Source: Pseudomonas shahriarae
Lineage (GTDB): Bacteria; Pseudomonadota; Gammaproteobacteria; Pseudomonadales; Pseudomonadaceae
Assembly: GCF_014268455.2 (NCBI RefSeq)
Contig: NZ_CP077085.1
Coordinates: forward strand, 4,753,001-4,817,000
DNA: 64,000 nt
Direction of reading: 5' to 3'
A program made the position numbers and the translations under genes. Position 1 is the stretch's first letter. Every line of letters starts with the position of its first letter. The notes below the pieces were generated by a model. The model was not told where the DNA came from, did not search any database, and saw only the letters and a list, made by a program, of their open reading frames with translations. This document shows, in pieces, positions 35,962 through 43,938 of the stretch.

Positions 35962-36104
35962 CTTAAGCACCTCCCGGTGTGTCGATTCAGGCGTGGCCTG
36001 AAGGTATTGAAACTGTTGTCTTGGGCGAACGCATCGCCGAAGGGTCGCGAATCATACGCTCATGGCGCGCATTGCGCATCAGAGACTAGTCGATATGGGC
36101 CGGC

Positions 36105-36296
36105 TCATTTGCTTTTCCGCCGACCGGTGGCACCCAGGGCGATCAGCCGCAGCTCGGCTTCGGCCAGCACCGCGCGCTTGTCGACCTTGTCGAGCTTCTT
36201 CCAGGCCCGGATCTCACGCTTGCTGCGCCCACAGCCGACGCAGATATCGTCGCTGAACTTGCAGAGGCTGATGCAGGGGTCTTTGGTGGAGCTCAT
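36105..36296 (-). CDS. DUF1289 family Cys-rich small protein
   Basis: 63 residues. KDPCISLCKF and DDICVGCGRSKREIRAW give the four-cysteine pattern of DUF1289, which probably binds a metal or iron-sulfur cluster. The C-terminus is basic (GRRKSK). The ATG at 36296 is preferred over the one at 36302 because of GGGAGA spacing. Located between scpB and rluB on the same strand. Function unknown. Confidence 0.8.
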   Translation of the reverse strand: MSSTKDPCISLCKFSDDICVGCGRSKREIRAWKKLDKVDKRAVLAEAELRLIALGATGRRKSK

Positions 36297-36323
36297 ATAC
36301 ATTCTCCCTGGTGCAGAAGATCC

Positions 36324-36418
36324 AATGTGGGGGCGGGCTTGCTCGCGATTGCGGTAGATCAGTCATATATCCAGTGGCTGACACTCCGCAATCGCGAGCA
36401 AGCCCGCTCCCACATTTG
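36324..36418. repeat. REP pair between scpB and the DUF1289 gene
   Basis: GTGGGGGCGGGCTTGCTCGC and its inverted partner around a spacer of about 40 bases, ending nine bases before the scpB stop. Confidence 0.88.
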
Positions 36419-36426
36419 CTTCTAGG

Positions 36427-37347
36427 TCAGTCTTCGAATTCGCGGCGTTCGTTTTCGATGGCTTCGGCCAGTGCCCGGGCTTCGGCTTCTTCTTCGCTCA
36501 ACTCGGGTTGTTCCAGGGCGGCGACGGCGGCCAGCAGTTTTTCGCGGGCCGCGGCCACGCCGAGGATATCCTCCTCGGGAGCCGCTTCCACGTTTACCTC
36601 AAGCTCAGGCTCAGACTCAGGCGCCACCGCCCCATCACGCAGCAAGTCATCAAAGTCGGTCTTGATCCCCTGCTCCATATCGTCCAGCTCCAGCAGCAAG
36701 GTGTGGAAACTGGTCTCGTCCTTCGGCTCTTCCGGCTCGGCGCTGGCATCAGCCAGCTCCTGCAAGCCGGGCGGCACCGGGGCATCGTCGAAATCGAGCA
36801 CCGGTTCGGCCTCGATCTCGCGCAGCTCGGCCAAGGGCGGCAGGTCGTCGAGGTTCTTCAGGTTGAAGTGATCGAGAAACACCTTGGTGGTGGCGAACAT
36901 CGCGGGTTTGCCGGGTACGTCGCGGTAGCCGACGATACGGATCCACTCGCGCTCCAGCAGCGTCTTGACGATATGGCTGTTCACCGCCACGCCGCGCACG
37001 TCTTCGATCTCGCCACGGGTGATGGGCTGGCGATAGGCAATCAGCGCCATGGTTTCCAGCATCGCCCGGGAATACCGTTGCGGGCGCTCTTCCCACAGGC
37101 GCCCCACCCACGGCGAAAACTTCTCACGGATCTGCAAGCGATAGCCCGAGGCCACTTCGCGCAGTTCAAAAGCGCGGCCGTCACAGGATTTGCGCAGGAT
37201 TTCCAGGGCCTTCTTGAACACCGGCGGTTCCGGGCGCTCGGCCTCTTCAAACAGTTCAAACAGGCGTTCCAGCGATTGCGGCTTGCCCGAGGCCAAGAGG
37301 AAGGCTTCCAACAGCGGTGCCAGTTCGCGAGGTTCAGTCAGATTCAT
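36427..37347 (-). CDS. scpB: Condensin-associated protein ScpB
   Basis: 306 residues. Tandem winged-helix domains (RELAPLLEAFLLASGKPQSL; ALIAYRQPITRGEIEDVRGV; REWIRIVGYRDVPGKPAMFA) typical of ScpB, followed by an acidic C-terminal extension of about 110 residues rich in Glu and Pro. It binds ScpA and SMC in chromosome segregation. The ATG at 37347 is used; a TTG directly before it opens the frame. It starts 12 bases after the scpA stop. Confidence 0.92.
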   Translation of the reverse strand: MNLTEPRELAPLLEAFLLASGKPQSLERLFELFEEAERPEPPVFKKALEILRKSCDGRAFELREVASGYRLQIREKFSPWVGRLWEERPQRYSRAMLETMALIAYRQPITRGEIEDVRGVAVNSHIVKTLLEREWIRIVGYRDVPGKPAMFATTKVFLDHFNLKNLDDLPPLAELREIEAEPVLDFDDAPVPPGLQELADASAEPEEPKDETSFHTLLLELDDMEQGIKTDFDDLLRDGAVAPESEPELEVNVEAAPEEDILGVAAAREKLLAAVAALEQPELSEEEAEARALAEAIENERREFED

Positions 37348-37359
37348 CAATTCAGCTCG

Positions 37360-38178
37360 TTATTCGGCTCGCGCCCGCACGTGGATAGCCGCAAAAGGCT
37401 CATTCTGCACCAGCTCGACCAAGGATTCCTTGACCAGCTCGAGGATCGCCATAAAGGTCACCACCACGCCCAGGCGCCCTTCTTCGGCGGTAAACAGCTC
37501 GACAAACGGCACAAAGCCGCCGCCCTTGAGGCGCTCCAGCACATCGCTCATACGCTCGCGGGTGGACAAGGCTTCGCGGCTGACCTGGTGGCTTTCAAAC
37601 ATATCGCCACGGCGCAGCACCTCGGCCATGGACATCAACAGTTCTTCCAGGCTCACATCCGGCAATAATTTGCGCGCCCGGGCTTCCGGGGCATCGAGCT
37701 TGGGCACCACCACGTCACGGCCCACGCGGCTCAAGCCATCAATGCCTTCGGCGGCAGCCTTGAAGCGCTCGTATTCCTGCAGGCGGCGGATCAGCTCGGC
37801 GCGGGGATCGTCCTCTTCGGCTTCGATTGTCTCGGAACGCGGCAGCAGCATGCGCGACTTGATCTCCGCCAGCATCGCCGCCATCACCAGGTACTCGGCG
37901 GCCAGCTCCAGGCGCACCGATTGCATCAACTCGACATAGCCCATGTACTGGCGGGTAATTTCCGCCACAGGGATATCGAGGATATTGATGTTCTGCTTGC
38001 GGATCAGGTAAAGCAGCAAGTCCAGCGGACCCTCGAAGGCCTCAAGGAACACTTCCAGGGCATCCGGCGGGATATACAGGTCCAGGGGCATTTCCATGAC
38101 CGCCTGGCCGTAGACCATGGCAAATGGCAGCTCCTGCTGGGCGCCGGCCTGGCTGTCGACGGTTTCCACGGCCGACAT
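37360..38178 (-). CDS. scpA: Segregation and condensation protein A
   Basis: 272 residues. FEGPLDLLLYLIRKQNINIL (about 48-67), ITRQYMGYVELMQ and EYLVMAAMLAEIKSRMLLP form the N-terminal SMC-binding kleisin domain; the C-terminal winged helix includes VVTFMAILELVKESLVEL. It bridges SMC heads with ScpB. Its ATG directly abuts the yciO stop codon (TGA-ATG). The true start could be further in, since the first 45 residues are less conserved. Confidence 0.91.
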   Translation of the reverse strand: MSAVETVDSQAGAQQELPFAMVYGQAVMEMPLDLYIPPDALEVFLEAFEGPLDLLLYLIRKQNINILDIPVAEITRQYMGYVELMQSVRLELAAEYLVMAAMLAEIKSRMLLPRSETIEAEEDDPRAELIRRLQEYERFKAAAEGIDGLSRVGRDVVVPKLDAPEARARKLLPDVSLEELLMSMAEVLRRGDMFESHQVSREALSTRERMSDVLERLKGGGFVPFVELFTAEEGRLGVVVTFMAILELVKESLVELVQNEPFAAIHVRARAE

Positions 38179-38808
38179 TCAGGCCTCGACCAGGAACGGT
38201 GCCGGGTCGCCACAACCCACACGGATCACCTCCGGCTCGCCGTCCGCCAGGTTGATCACGGTGGACGCCTTGTTGCCGCCATACCCGCCGTCGATGATCA
38301 GGTCTACGTGCTTTTCCAGGAGTTGGCGCATTTCATAGGGATCTTCCAGCGGCTCAGTGTCGCCGGGCATGATCAACGACACGCTCATCAGCGGCTCACC
38401 CAGCTCAGCCAGCAGCGCCAGGGCAATGGGGTGCTCCGGCACCCGCAGGCCGATGGTGCGCTTTTTCGGGTGCAGCAACAGACGCGGCACCTCGCGGGTG
38501 GCATTCAGAATAAAGGTGTACGGCCCCGGCGTATGGGCCTTGAGCAGGCGGAAAGTGCCGGTATCGACTTTGGCGAACAGGCCCAATTGCGACAGGTCGC
38601 TGCAAATCAGCGCAAAGTTGTGATTCTTGTCCAGTTCGCGCAGGCGTCTTACGCGCTCCACGGCGTTCTTGTCGCCGATCTGGCAACCGATGGCGTAGGA
38701 GGAATCCGTGGGGTAGATCACCACGCCGCCGCCTCGAATGATCTCCACGGCCTGCTTGATCAGCCGCGCTTGCGGGTTTTCCGGGTGAATCTGGAAAAAT
38801 TGACTCAC
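38179..38808 (-). CDS. yciO: L-threonylcarbamoyladenylate synthase-like protein (YciO/TsaC/Sua5 family)
   Basis: 209 residues from a GTG at 38808 (SQFFQIHPENPQARLIKQAV). YPTDSSYAIGCQIG, KKRTIGLRVPEHP and PLMSVSLIMPGD are the YrdC-fold motifs for ATP and threonine binding. The sequence fits the YciO branch, whose role in tRNA t6A synthesis is weaker than that of TsaC. A much longer open frame exists upstream but overlaps rnm, so the GTG start is preferred. Between rnm and scpA in one minus-strand unit. Confidence 0.87.
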   Translation of the reverse strand: MSQFFQIHPENPQARLIKQAVEIIRGGGVVIYPTDSSYAIGCQIGDKNAVERVRRLRELDKNHNFALICSDLSQLGLFAKVDTGTFRLLKAHTPGPYTFILNATREVPRLLLHPKKRTIGLRVPEHPIALALLAELGEPLMSVSLIMPGDTEPLEDPYEMRQLLEKHVDLIIDGGYGGNKASTVINLADGEPEVIRVGCGDPAPFLVEA

Positions 38809-38821
38809 GTTCTCTACCTGT

Positions 38822-39685
38822 TCAGACGGTGGCGGTAATGGGGTCATGCTTGAATCGCCCCCACAGGAGCGGCAAGTCTTCCGGGACCGGGCGATATTCG
38901 CCGATCTCCGACCAGCCGCCTGGGCCATGGAAATCACTGCCGGCACTGACCAGCAGACCAAATTCACGGGCAAGAATCGCCAGGCTGCCAACCTGTTCGG
39001 CGGGTTGATGCCCATTGACCACTTCGATGGCGTGGCCACCCGCTTGAATATAGTCGCCTATCAGCTTGCGACGCTTGCTGCGGGTAAAATCGTAATGCCA
39101 GGGGTGCGCCAGGCTGACCCAGGCCCCGGAAGCACGCAACGTGGCAACCGTGTCCTCCAGAGTCGGCCAGTGCAGCTTGACGTCCCCCAGCTTGCCGGCG
39201 CCCAGCCATTTGCGGAACGCTTCGGCGCGGTCCTTGACGAACCCTTCACGCACCATCCAGTCGGCAAAATGCGGACGGGCCGGCGCGTTGCCGCTGTCGC
39301 CCAGCTCCTGCTGGATCGCTCGGGCGCCCTCCAGCGCGTTGGGCATTCCCTTGAGCGCCAGTTTGCGGCTTATTTCTTCGGACCGCAGCCAGCGGCCATC
39401 GTGCAAATTGGCAATGGCCGCCACCAATGGCGGGGCCGTGACGTCAAAACCGTAGCCCAGGACATGAATGGTCGCGCCGCCCCAGGTGCAGGACAATTCG
39501 ACGCCATTGACCAGATGCATCCCCAGGGCCGTGGCGGCACTACGCGCCTCTTCCAGGCCTTCGAGGGTGTCGTGGTCAGTCAGCGACAGGACTCGCACGC
39601 CTTTTTCAAACGCACGCGCAACCAGTACCGCGGGCGCCAGGGCGCCGTCGGAGGCCGTGCTGTGGCAGTGCAAATCAACATTCAC
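38822..39685 (-). CDS. rnm: PHP-domain 3',5'-nucleoside bisphosphate phosphatase / RNase AM
   Basis: 287 residues from a GTG at 39685. Metal ligands of the PHP domain are seen in VDLHCHSTASDG, SLTDHDT, GVELSC, LAHPWHY and the C-terminal GSDFHGPG. The E. coli homologue (YciV) removes 5' nucleotides from rRNA and hydrolyses pAp. A longer frame from an ATG at 39727 adds 14 residues without clear support. First gene of the rnm-yciO-scpA-scpB unit. Confidence 0.88.
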   Translation of the reverse strand: MNVDLHCHSTASDGALAPAVLVARAFEKGVRVLSLTDHDTLEGLEEARSAATALGMHLVNGVELSCTWGGATIHVLGYGFDVTAPPLVAAIANLHDGRWLRSEEISRKLALKGMPNALEGARAIQQELGDSGNAPARPHFADWMVREGFVKDRAEAFRKWLGAGKLGDVKLHWPTLEDTVATLRASGAWVSLAHPWHYDFTRSKRRKLIGDYIQAGGHAIEVVNGHQPAEQVGSLAILAREFGLLVSAGSDFHGPGGWSEIGEYRPVPEDLPLLWGRFKHDPITATV

Positions 39686-39772
39686 GGAAGTGTGTAACCT
39701 CAAGTCAGCTGGCGCTTTCGCTACCAAGGATGTTTGTTATTATGCCGCCACATCCAGCTTCTGGCTCTTACT

Positions 39773-40369
39773 GTGAAACAATTCATCGACTTCATCCCGC
39801 TGTTGCTGTTCTTCATCGTTTTCAAAACCGATCCACGGGTCCTTGATATCGGCGGCCATGAGCTGTCGTTCGGCGGCATCTACAGCGCCACGGCGGTGCT
39901 GATCATCAGCTCCCTGGTGGTCTACGGCGCGATCTTCATCTCCCAGCGCAAGCTGGAAAAAAGCCAGTGGCTGACCCTGATCGCCTGCCTGGTCTTTGGC
40001 GGCCTGACCCTGGCCTTCCACAGCGAGACCTTCCTGAAATGGAAAGCCCCGGTGGTCAACTGGCTGTTTGCCCTGGCCTTTATCGGTAGCCACTTCATTG
40101 GTGATCGCCTGCTGATCAAGCGGATCATGGGCCACGCCCTGAGCCTGCCGGAGCCGATCTGGACCCGCCTGAATATCGCCTGGATCGGGTTTTTCCTGTT
40201 CTGTGGCGCGGCCAACCTGTTCGTGGCCTTTACCTTCCAGAGCTACTGGGTCGACTTCAAGGTGTTCGGCAGCCTGGGCATGACCGTGGTGTTCCTGGTT
40301 GCCCAGGGTATCTACCTGTCGCGCCATCTGCATGACACCGACCCCACCACGCCAAAAACCGAGGACTGA
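39773..40369 (+). CDS. yciB: Inner-membrane septation-associated protein YciB
   Basis: 198 residues, five membrane helices, starting with GTG at 39773 ([17 protein letters not shown]). Motifs [30 protein letters not shown] and [13 protein letters not shown] identify the intracellular septation protein A/YciB family, linked to cell-envelope synthesis. Divergent from rnm with 87 bases between. One base separates it from the YciI gene. Confidence 0.9.
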   Translation: MKQFIDFIPLLLFFIVFKTDPRVLDIGGHELSFGGIYSATAVLIISSLVVYGAIFISQRKLEKSQWLTLIACLVFGGLTLAFHSETFLKWKAPVVNWLFALAFIGSHFIGDRLLIKRIMGHALSLPEPIWTRLNIAWIGFFLFCGAANLFVAFTFQSYWVDFKVFGSLGMTVVFLVAQGIYLSRHLHDTDPTTPKTED

Positions 40370-40370
40370 C

Positions 40371-40670
40371 ATGCTCTACGCCATCATCGCCACCGACGTC
40401 GCCAACTCCCTGGAAAAACGCCTGTCCGTTCGCCCGGCCCACGTGGACCGCCTCAAGGCGCTGCAGGCCGAGGGGCGCTTGGTGATCGCCGGCCCGCACC
40501 CGGCGGTCGACAGCAATGATCCGGGGGACGCTGGCTTCACCGGCAGCCTGATCATCGCCGAGTTCGCCTCCCTGGCCGATGCCCAGGCCTGGGCCAAGGC
40601 CGATCCGTATGTGGCGGCCGGCGCCTATGCCGATGTCGTGGTCAAACCGTTCAAACAAGTCCTGCCCTGA
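40371..40670 (+). CDS. YciI family protein
   Basis: 99 residues. [31 protein letters not shown] and [12 protein letters not shown] show the His-Asp pair of the small alpha-beta barrel YciI fold related to muconolactone isomerase and chlorite dismutase-like folds. Starts directly after yciB (co-transcribed), as in E. coli. Substrate unknown. Confidence 0.87.
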   Translation: MLYAIIATDVANSLEKRLSVRPAHVDRLKALQAEGRLVIAGPHPAVDSNDPGDAGFTGSLIIAEFASLADAQAWAKADPYVAAGAYADVVVKPFKQVLP

Positions 40671-40776
40671 TCCAGGTGGTGCTGAACCTATTGGGCTCGG
40701 CAAACGCCTAATCGCTCATTATTCTCGGTAACCTGCCGACAACGTTCTGAATATTCGTGTGGAATCAGGAGTTCCG

Positions 40777-41184
40777 ATGCGCTTACGTCAGTTGTGTCTG
40801 TTGGCAGTGTTAACGATCGGGGCTACGGCCCAGGCTGAAGAAACCTCGAACACCGGCAGTTCCACGCCCCTGTCCTTGAGTGCCGGCAGCCAGATCACCG
40901 AGTTGCAGCAACGCTTGAAAGAAAGCGAACGCCTGCGCGAAGAGCTGAGCAAACAATTGCAGACTGCCGATGCTGCCCGCGAGAGTGCGCAACTGAGCCG
41001 GCTGCGCCAGGACAATCAGCGCCTGGCCCAGCAACTCAAGGAAGCACAAGGTGGCGCCCTGCCACGCTGGCTCACCGACCAGCAGCAATGGTTTGTGATT
41101 GGTGCGGGAGTTGCGCTGGTCGCCCTGCTGTGCGGTATCTTCGCCAGTGGCGGGCATCGGCGCCGTCGACAATGGCTAAATTGA
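40777..41184 (+). CDS. Periplasmic coiled-coil protein with C-terminal membrane anchor
   Basis: 135 residues. Signal peptide MRLRQLCLLAVLTIGATAQA, a coiled coil from about 37 to 95 (ITELQQRLKESERLREELSK), then one membrane helix (WFVIGAGVALVALLCGIFAS) and a basic end RRRRQWLN. This resembles the C-terminal half of YgiM-type SH3 proteins without the SH3 domain. AGGAG lies six bases before the ATG. It ends seven bases before cpxR, so it may be part of the envelope-stress unit. Function unknown. Confidence 0.65.
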   Translation: MRLRQLCLLAVLTIGATAQAEETSNTGSSTPLSLSAGSQITELQQRLKESERLREELSKQLQTADAARESAQLSRLRQDNQRLAQQLKEAQGGALPRWLTDQQQWFVIGAGVALVALLCGIFASGGHRRRRQWLN

Positions 41185-41191
41185 GTGAGTC

Positions 41192-41869
41192 ATGAGCGAG
41201 CTGTTACTGATAGATGATGACCAGGAGCTTTGTGAGCTGCTGACCAGTTGGTTGAGCCAGGAAGGTTTCCAGGTGCGCGCTTGCCATGACGGCGTGAGCG
41301 CGCGCAAAGCCCTGGCCGAAGCCGCGCCGGCGGCGGTGGTGCTGGATGTGATGCTGCCCGACGGCAGCGGCCTGGAGTTGCTCAAGCAATTGCGCGCCGA
41401 CCACCCGGAGCTGCCGGTACTGATGCTCTCGGCCCGGGGCGAGCCCCTGGACCGGATCCTCGGCCTGGAACTGGGTGCCGATGACTACCTGGCCAAGCCC
41501 TGCGACCCCCGCGAACTGACCGCCCGCCTGCGGGCGGTACTGCGCCGCAGCCACCCGACGGCGGTGTCGACCCAGCTGGAACTGGGCGACCTGTGCTTCA
41601 GCCCGGTGCGTGGTGTGGTGATCATCGACCATCAGGAGCTGACCCTCACCCTGTCCGAAAGCCGCCTGCTGGAAGCCTTGCTGCGCCAGCCGGGCGAGCC
41701 CCTGGACAAGCAGGAGCTGGCGCAGATCGCCCTGGGGCGCAAGCTGACCTTGTATGACCGCAGCCTGGACATGCACGTCAGCAACCTGCGCAAGAAAATC
41801 GGCCCGCATGCCGACGGCCGCCCGCGGATCGTTGCATTGCGCAGCCGTGGCTACTACTACAGCCTCTGA
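41192..41869 (+). CDS. cpxR: Response regulator, CpxR-like (OmpR family)
   Basis: 225 residues. Receiver domain with acidic pocket LLIDDDQE, phosphorylation site Asp52 in LDVMLPDGSG and Lys102 in YLAKPCDP, then a winged-helix DNA-binding domain (LTLSESRLLEALLRQPGEPL; SLDMHVSNLRKKIGPHADGR). Next to a Spy/CpxP-like gene and a histidine kinase, as in the P. aeruginosa PA3204-3206 locus. It probably controls envelope-stress genes; a tandem GTAAA site lies just downstream. Confidence 0.87.
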   Translation: MSELLLIDDDQELCELLTSWLSQEGFQVRACHDGVSARKALAEAAPAAVVLDVMLPDGSGLELLKQLRADHPELPVLMLSARGEPLDRILGLELGADDYLAKPCDPRELTARLRAVLRRSHPTAVSTQLELGDLCFSPVRGVVIIDHQELTLTLSESRLLEALLRQPGEPLDKQELAQIALGRKLTLYDRSLDMHVSNLRKKIGPHADGRPRIVALRSRGYYYSL

Positions 41870-41931
41870 CATCCCCAGCAGGAGCCGGCAACCCGGCGCC
41901 TACAGGTTTGTAAGCCCCCACCCAATCCGTC

Positions 41932-41947
41932 TTTACCCAAGCTTTAC
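41932..41947 (-). promoter_or_regulatory. Probable CpxR box upstream of the spy/cpxP-like gene
   Basis: On the minus strand, GTAAA-GCTTGG-GTAAA, two copies of the CpxR half-site GTAAA with a six-base gap, about 80-95 bases before the Spy-like ATG. Matches the CpxR consensus of tandem GTAAA with about five bases between. Suggests that phosphorylated CpxR activates the spy-kinase unit. Confidence 0.6.
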
Positions 41948-42028
41948 CCTTCCCTGACCGCCGCTGACCTTGATCTTCGTAATCTACTCACATCCGGACT
42001 CACCGGAACCGAGACAAGGAGAAACACC

Positions 42029-42490
42029 ATGCGCAAGACCCTTATCGCTCTGATGTTCGCCGCAGCCCTGCCGACCGTCGCCATGGCCATGCCAGAAGGC
42101 CATGGCCCGATGGGCGGCCCTGAAGGCCACATGATGGGTGGCCCGGGCCACGGCGGTGAACACGGCATGCGCGGCAAAGGCGGCCCGTTCAGCCAACTGG
42201 ACCTGACCCGCGAGCAGCGCCAGCAGATCGGCAAACTGATGGGCGAACAACGGGAAGGCCGCCAACAACTGGTCAAGAAGTACCTGGACAAACTCCCGGC
42301 CGCTGACCAGAAGGCCATGAAGGACGAAATGGCGGCCGCCAAGCAGAAAACCCAGGCGGATATCCGCGCCCTGCTCAAGCCTGACCAGCAGAAGAAGTTC
42401 GACGAAATGGCGAAGAAGCGCGCCGAGCGTCAAGCCGAGTGGCAGCAGTTCCAGGCCTGGAAAGCGCAACAACCGCAAAAAGCGCAATAA
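42029..42490 (+). CDS. Spy/CpxP-family periplasmic chaperone-like protein
   Basis: 153 residues. Signal peptide MRKTLIALMFAAALPTVAMA, a Gly/His/Met-rich segment (GHGPMGGPEGHMMGGPGHGG) that could bind metal, and LTxxQ-type repeats LDLTREQRQQI and LLKPDQQKKF. CpxP-like proteins sense misfolded or metal-stressed envelope and hold down the kinase. AAGGAG precedes the ATG. Between cpxR and the kinase gene, with a terminator-like hairpin after it. Confidence 0.85.
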   Translation: MRKTLIALMFAAALPTVAMAMPEGHGPMGGPEGHMMGGPGHGGEHGMRGKGGPFSQLDLTREQRQQIGKLMGEQREGRQQLVKKYLDKLPAADQKAMKDEMAAAKQKTQADIRALLKPDQQKKFDEMAKKRAERQAEWQQFQAWKAQQPQKAQ

Positions 42491-42507
42491 TGCGTTAGCA
42501 ACCTCCC

Positions 42508-42537
42508 AGCCCAGTGGCCCGTGCCGCTGGGCTTTTC
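42508..42537 (+). terminator. Hairpin terminator or attenuator between the spy-like gene and the kinase gene
   Basis: AGCCCAGTGGC and GCCGCTGGGCT pair around a four-base loop and are followed by TTTTCC. It would give more Spy-like protein than kinase from one transcript. Confidence 0.7.
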
Positions 42538-42554
42538 CTGTTTGAGGGTTTCCT

Positions 42555-43898
42555 GTGCGTTCACTCTTCTGGCGCATCCTTGCCAGTTTCTGGCTGGCTA
42601 TCGCCCTGGTTGCCGGGCTGTCGGTCCTGCTTGGGCATATGCTCAACCAGGACGCCTGGATTCTCAGCCGCCATCCCGGCCTCAACAACCTGGCCGAAGA
42701 ATGGACCCAGCGTTATGAAACCCAGGGCGAGGACGCCGCCCAGGATTTGTTGCAACAGCGCAAACGCCAGTACCACGTCGATGTGCAGGTGCTCAACGAG
42801 AGCGGCGACCCGGTGGTGCGTGGCACCTTCCCGCGCCGCGCCGCCGCCTTCGAAGCCCGCCAGCATGAGAGCCATGAGGGCCGGCTACCGTGGCGCCGCC
42901 TGACGGCCGAGTACACCAGTGAAAAAACCGGCGATACCTACCTGCTGATCTACCGCATCGCCCTGCCGGAGCTGGATGCCTGGCACCGCAGCAGCCTGCT
43001 CTGGCCCTTGAGTGCCCTGGCGATTGCGTTGGTGGTGCTGACCCTGTTCAGCCTGCTGGTGACCCTGTCCATCACTCGCCCCCTCAGCCGTCTGCGCGGT
43101 GCAGTGCATGACCTGGGCCAGACCACGTACCAGCAAAACAGCCTGGCGCGCCTGGCCGACCGACGTGATGAATTTGGCGTACTGGCCACCGACTTCAACC
43201 GCATGGGCGCTCGCCTGCAAAGCCTGATCGGCAGCCAGCGGCAATTGCTGCGCGATGTGTCCCACGAACTGCGCTCGCCCCTGGCGCGCCTGCGGATCGC
43301 CCTGGCCCTGGCGGAACGGGCCACGCCCGAAGCCCGGGAGAAGCTCTGGCCGCGCCTGACCCTGGAATGTGATCGCCTGGAAGCCTTGATCAGCGAGATC
43401 CTGGTGCTGGCGCGGGTCGACGCCGACAACGCCAGCGCCGAAGACATCGACCTCAACGCCCTGCTCAAGACCCTGCAAAAGGACGCCCAGCTCGGCGCCC
43501 CGGAGCAGCTGGTGCAACTGCAAGCCGAGCCGGCGCTGCAACTCAAGGGCTGGCCCCATATGATCGAGCGGGCGCTGGACAACCTGTTGCGTAATGCCCA
43601 GCGCTTCAACCCACCCACCCAGCCGATTGAAGTCCAGGCCCTGCGCCAAGGCGAACGCATTGTGATCAGCGTGCGCGACCACGGCCCGGGCGTGGAGGCC
43701 GAACACCTGCAAAAACTGGGCGAGCCGTTTTACCGCGCCCCCGGGCAAACCGCCCAAGGTCATGGGCTGGGCCTGGCCATCGCCCGTCGGGCCGCCGAAC
43801 GTCATGGCGGCAGCTTGAGCCTGGCCAATCACCCGGAGGGCGGATTTATCGCCACCCTGGACTTGCCCTTGCAGCCGGGGATTGCAGCACACCCCTGA
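42555..43898 (+). CDS. cpxA: Sensor histidine kinase, CpxA-like
   Basis: 447 residues from a GTG at 42555. Membrane helices at about 5-27 and 148-171 flank a periplasmic sensor of about 120 residues; then HAMP (172-225), the phospho-acceptor His237 in DVSHELRSPLARL, and the ATPase domain with N-box LDNLLRNAQRFN, G1 DHGPGV and G2 GHGLGLAIARR. Partner of the response regulator upstream. Confidence 0.88.
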   Translation: MRSLFWRILASFWLAIALVAGLSVLLGHMLNQDAWILSRHPGLNNLAEEWTQRYETQGEDAAQDLLQQRKRQYHVDVQVLNESGDPVVRGTFPRRAAAFEARQHESHEGRLPWRRLTAEYTSEKTGDTYLLIYRIALPELDAWHRSSLLWPLSALAIALVVLTLFSLLVTLSITRPLSRLRGAVHDLGQTTYQQNSLARLADRRDEFGVLATDFNRMGARLQSLIGSQRQLLRDVSHELRSPLARLRIALALAERATPEAREKLWPRLTLECDRLEALISEILVLARVDADNASAEDIDLNALLKTLQKDAQLGAPEQLVQLQAEPALQLKGWPHMIERALDNLLRNAQRFNPPTQPIEVQALRQGERIVISVRDHGPGVEAEHLQKLGEPFYRAPGQTAQGHGLGLAIARRAAERHGGSLSLANHPEGGFIATLDLPLQPGIAAHP

Positions 43899-43938
43899 AG
43901 ATCTTCTATGATGGCCCCTCTCTTATGGAGGGCCTTTG

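Noticed and set aside
38809..39039. N-terminal extension of the yciO frame
   Set aside because: It would overlap the well-supported rnm gene by more than 200 bases and adds unconserved Cys/Arg-rich sequence.
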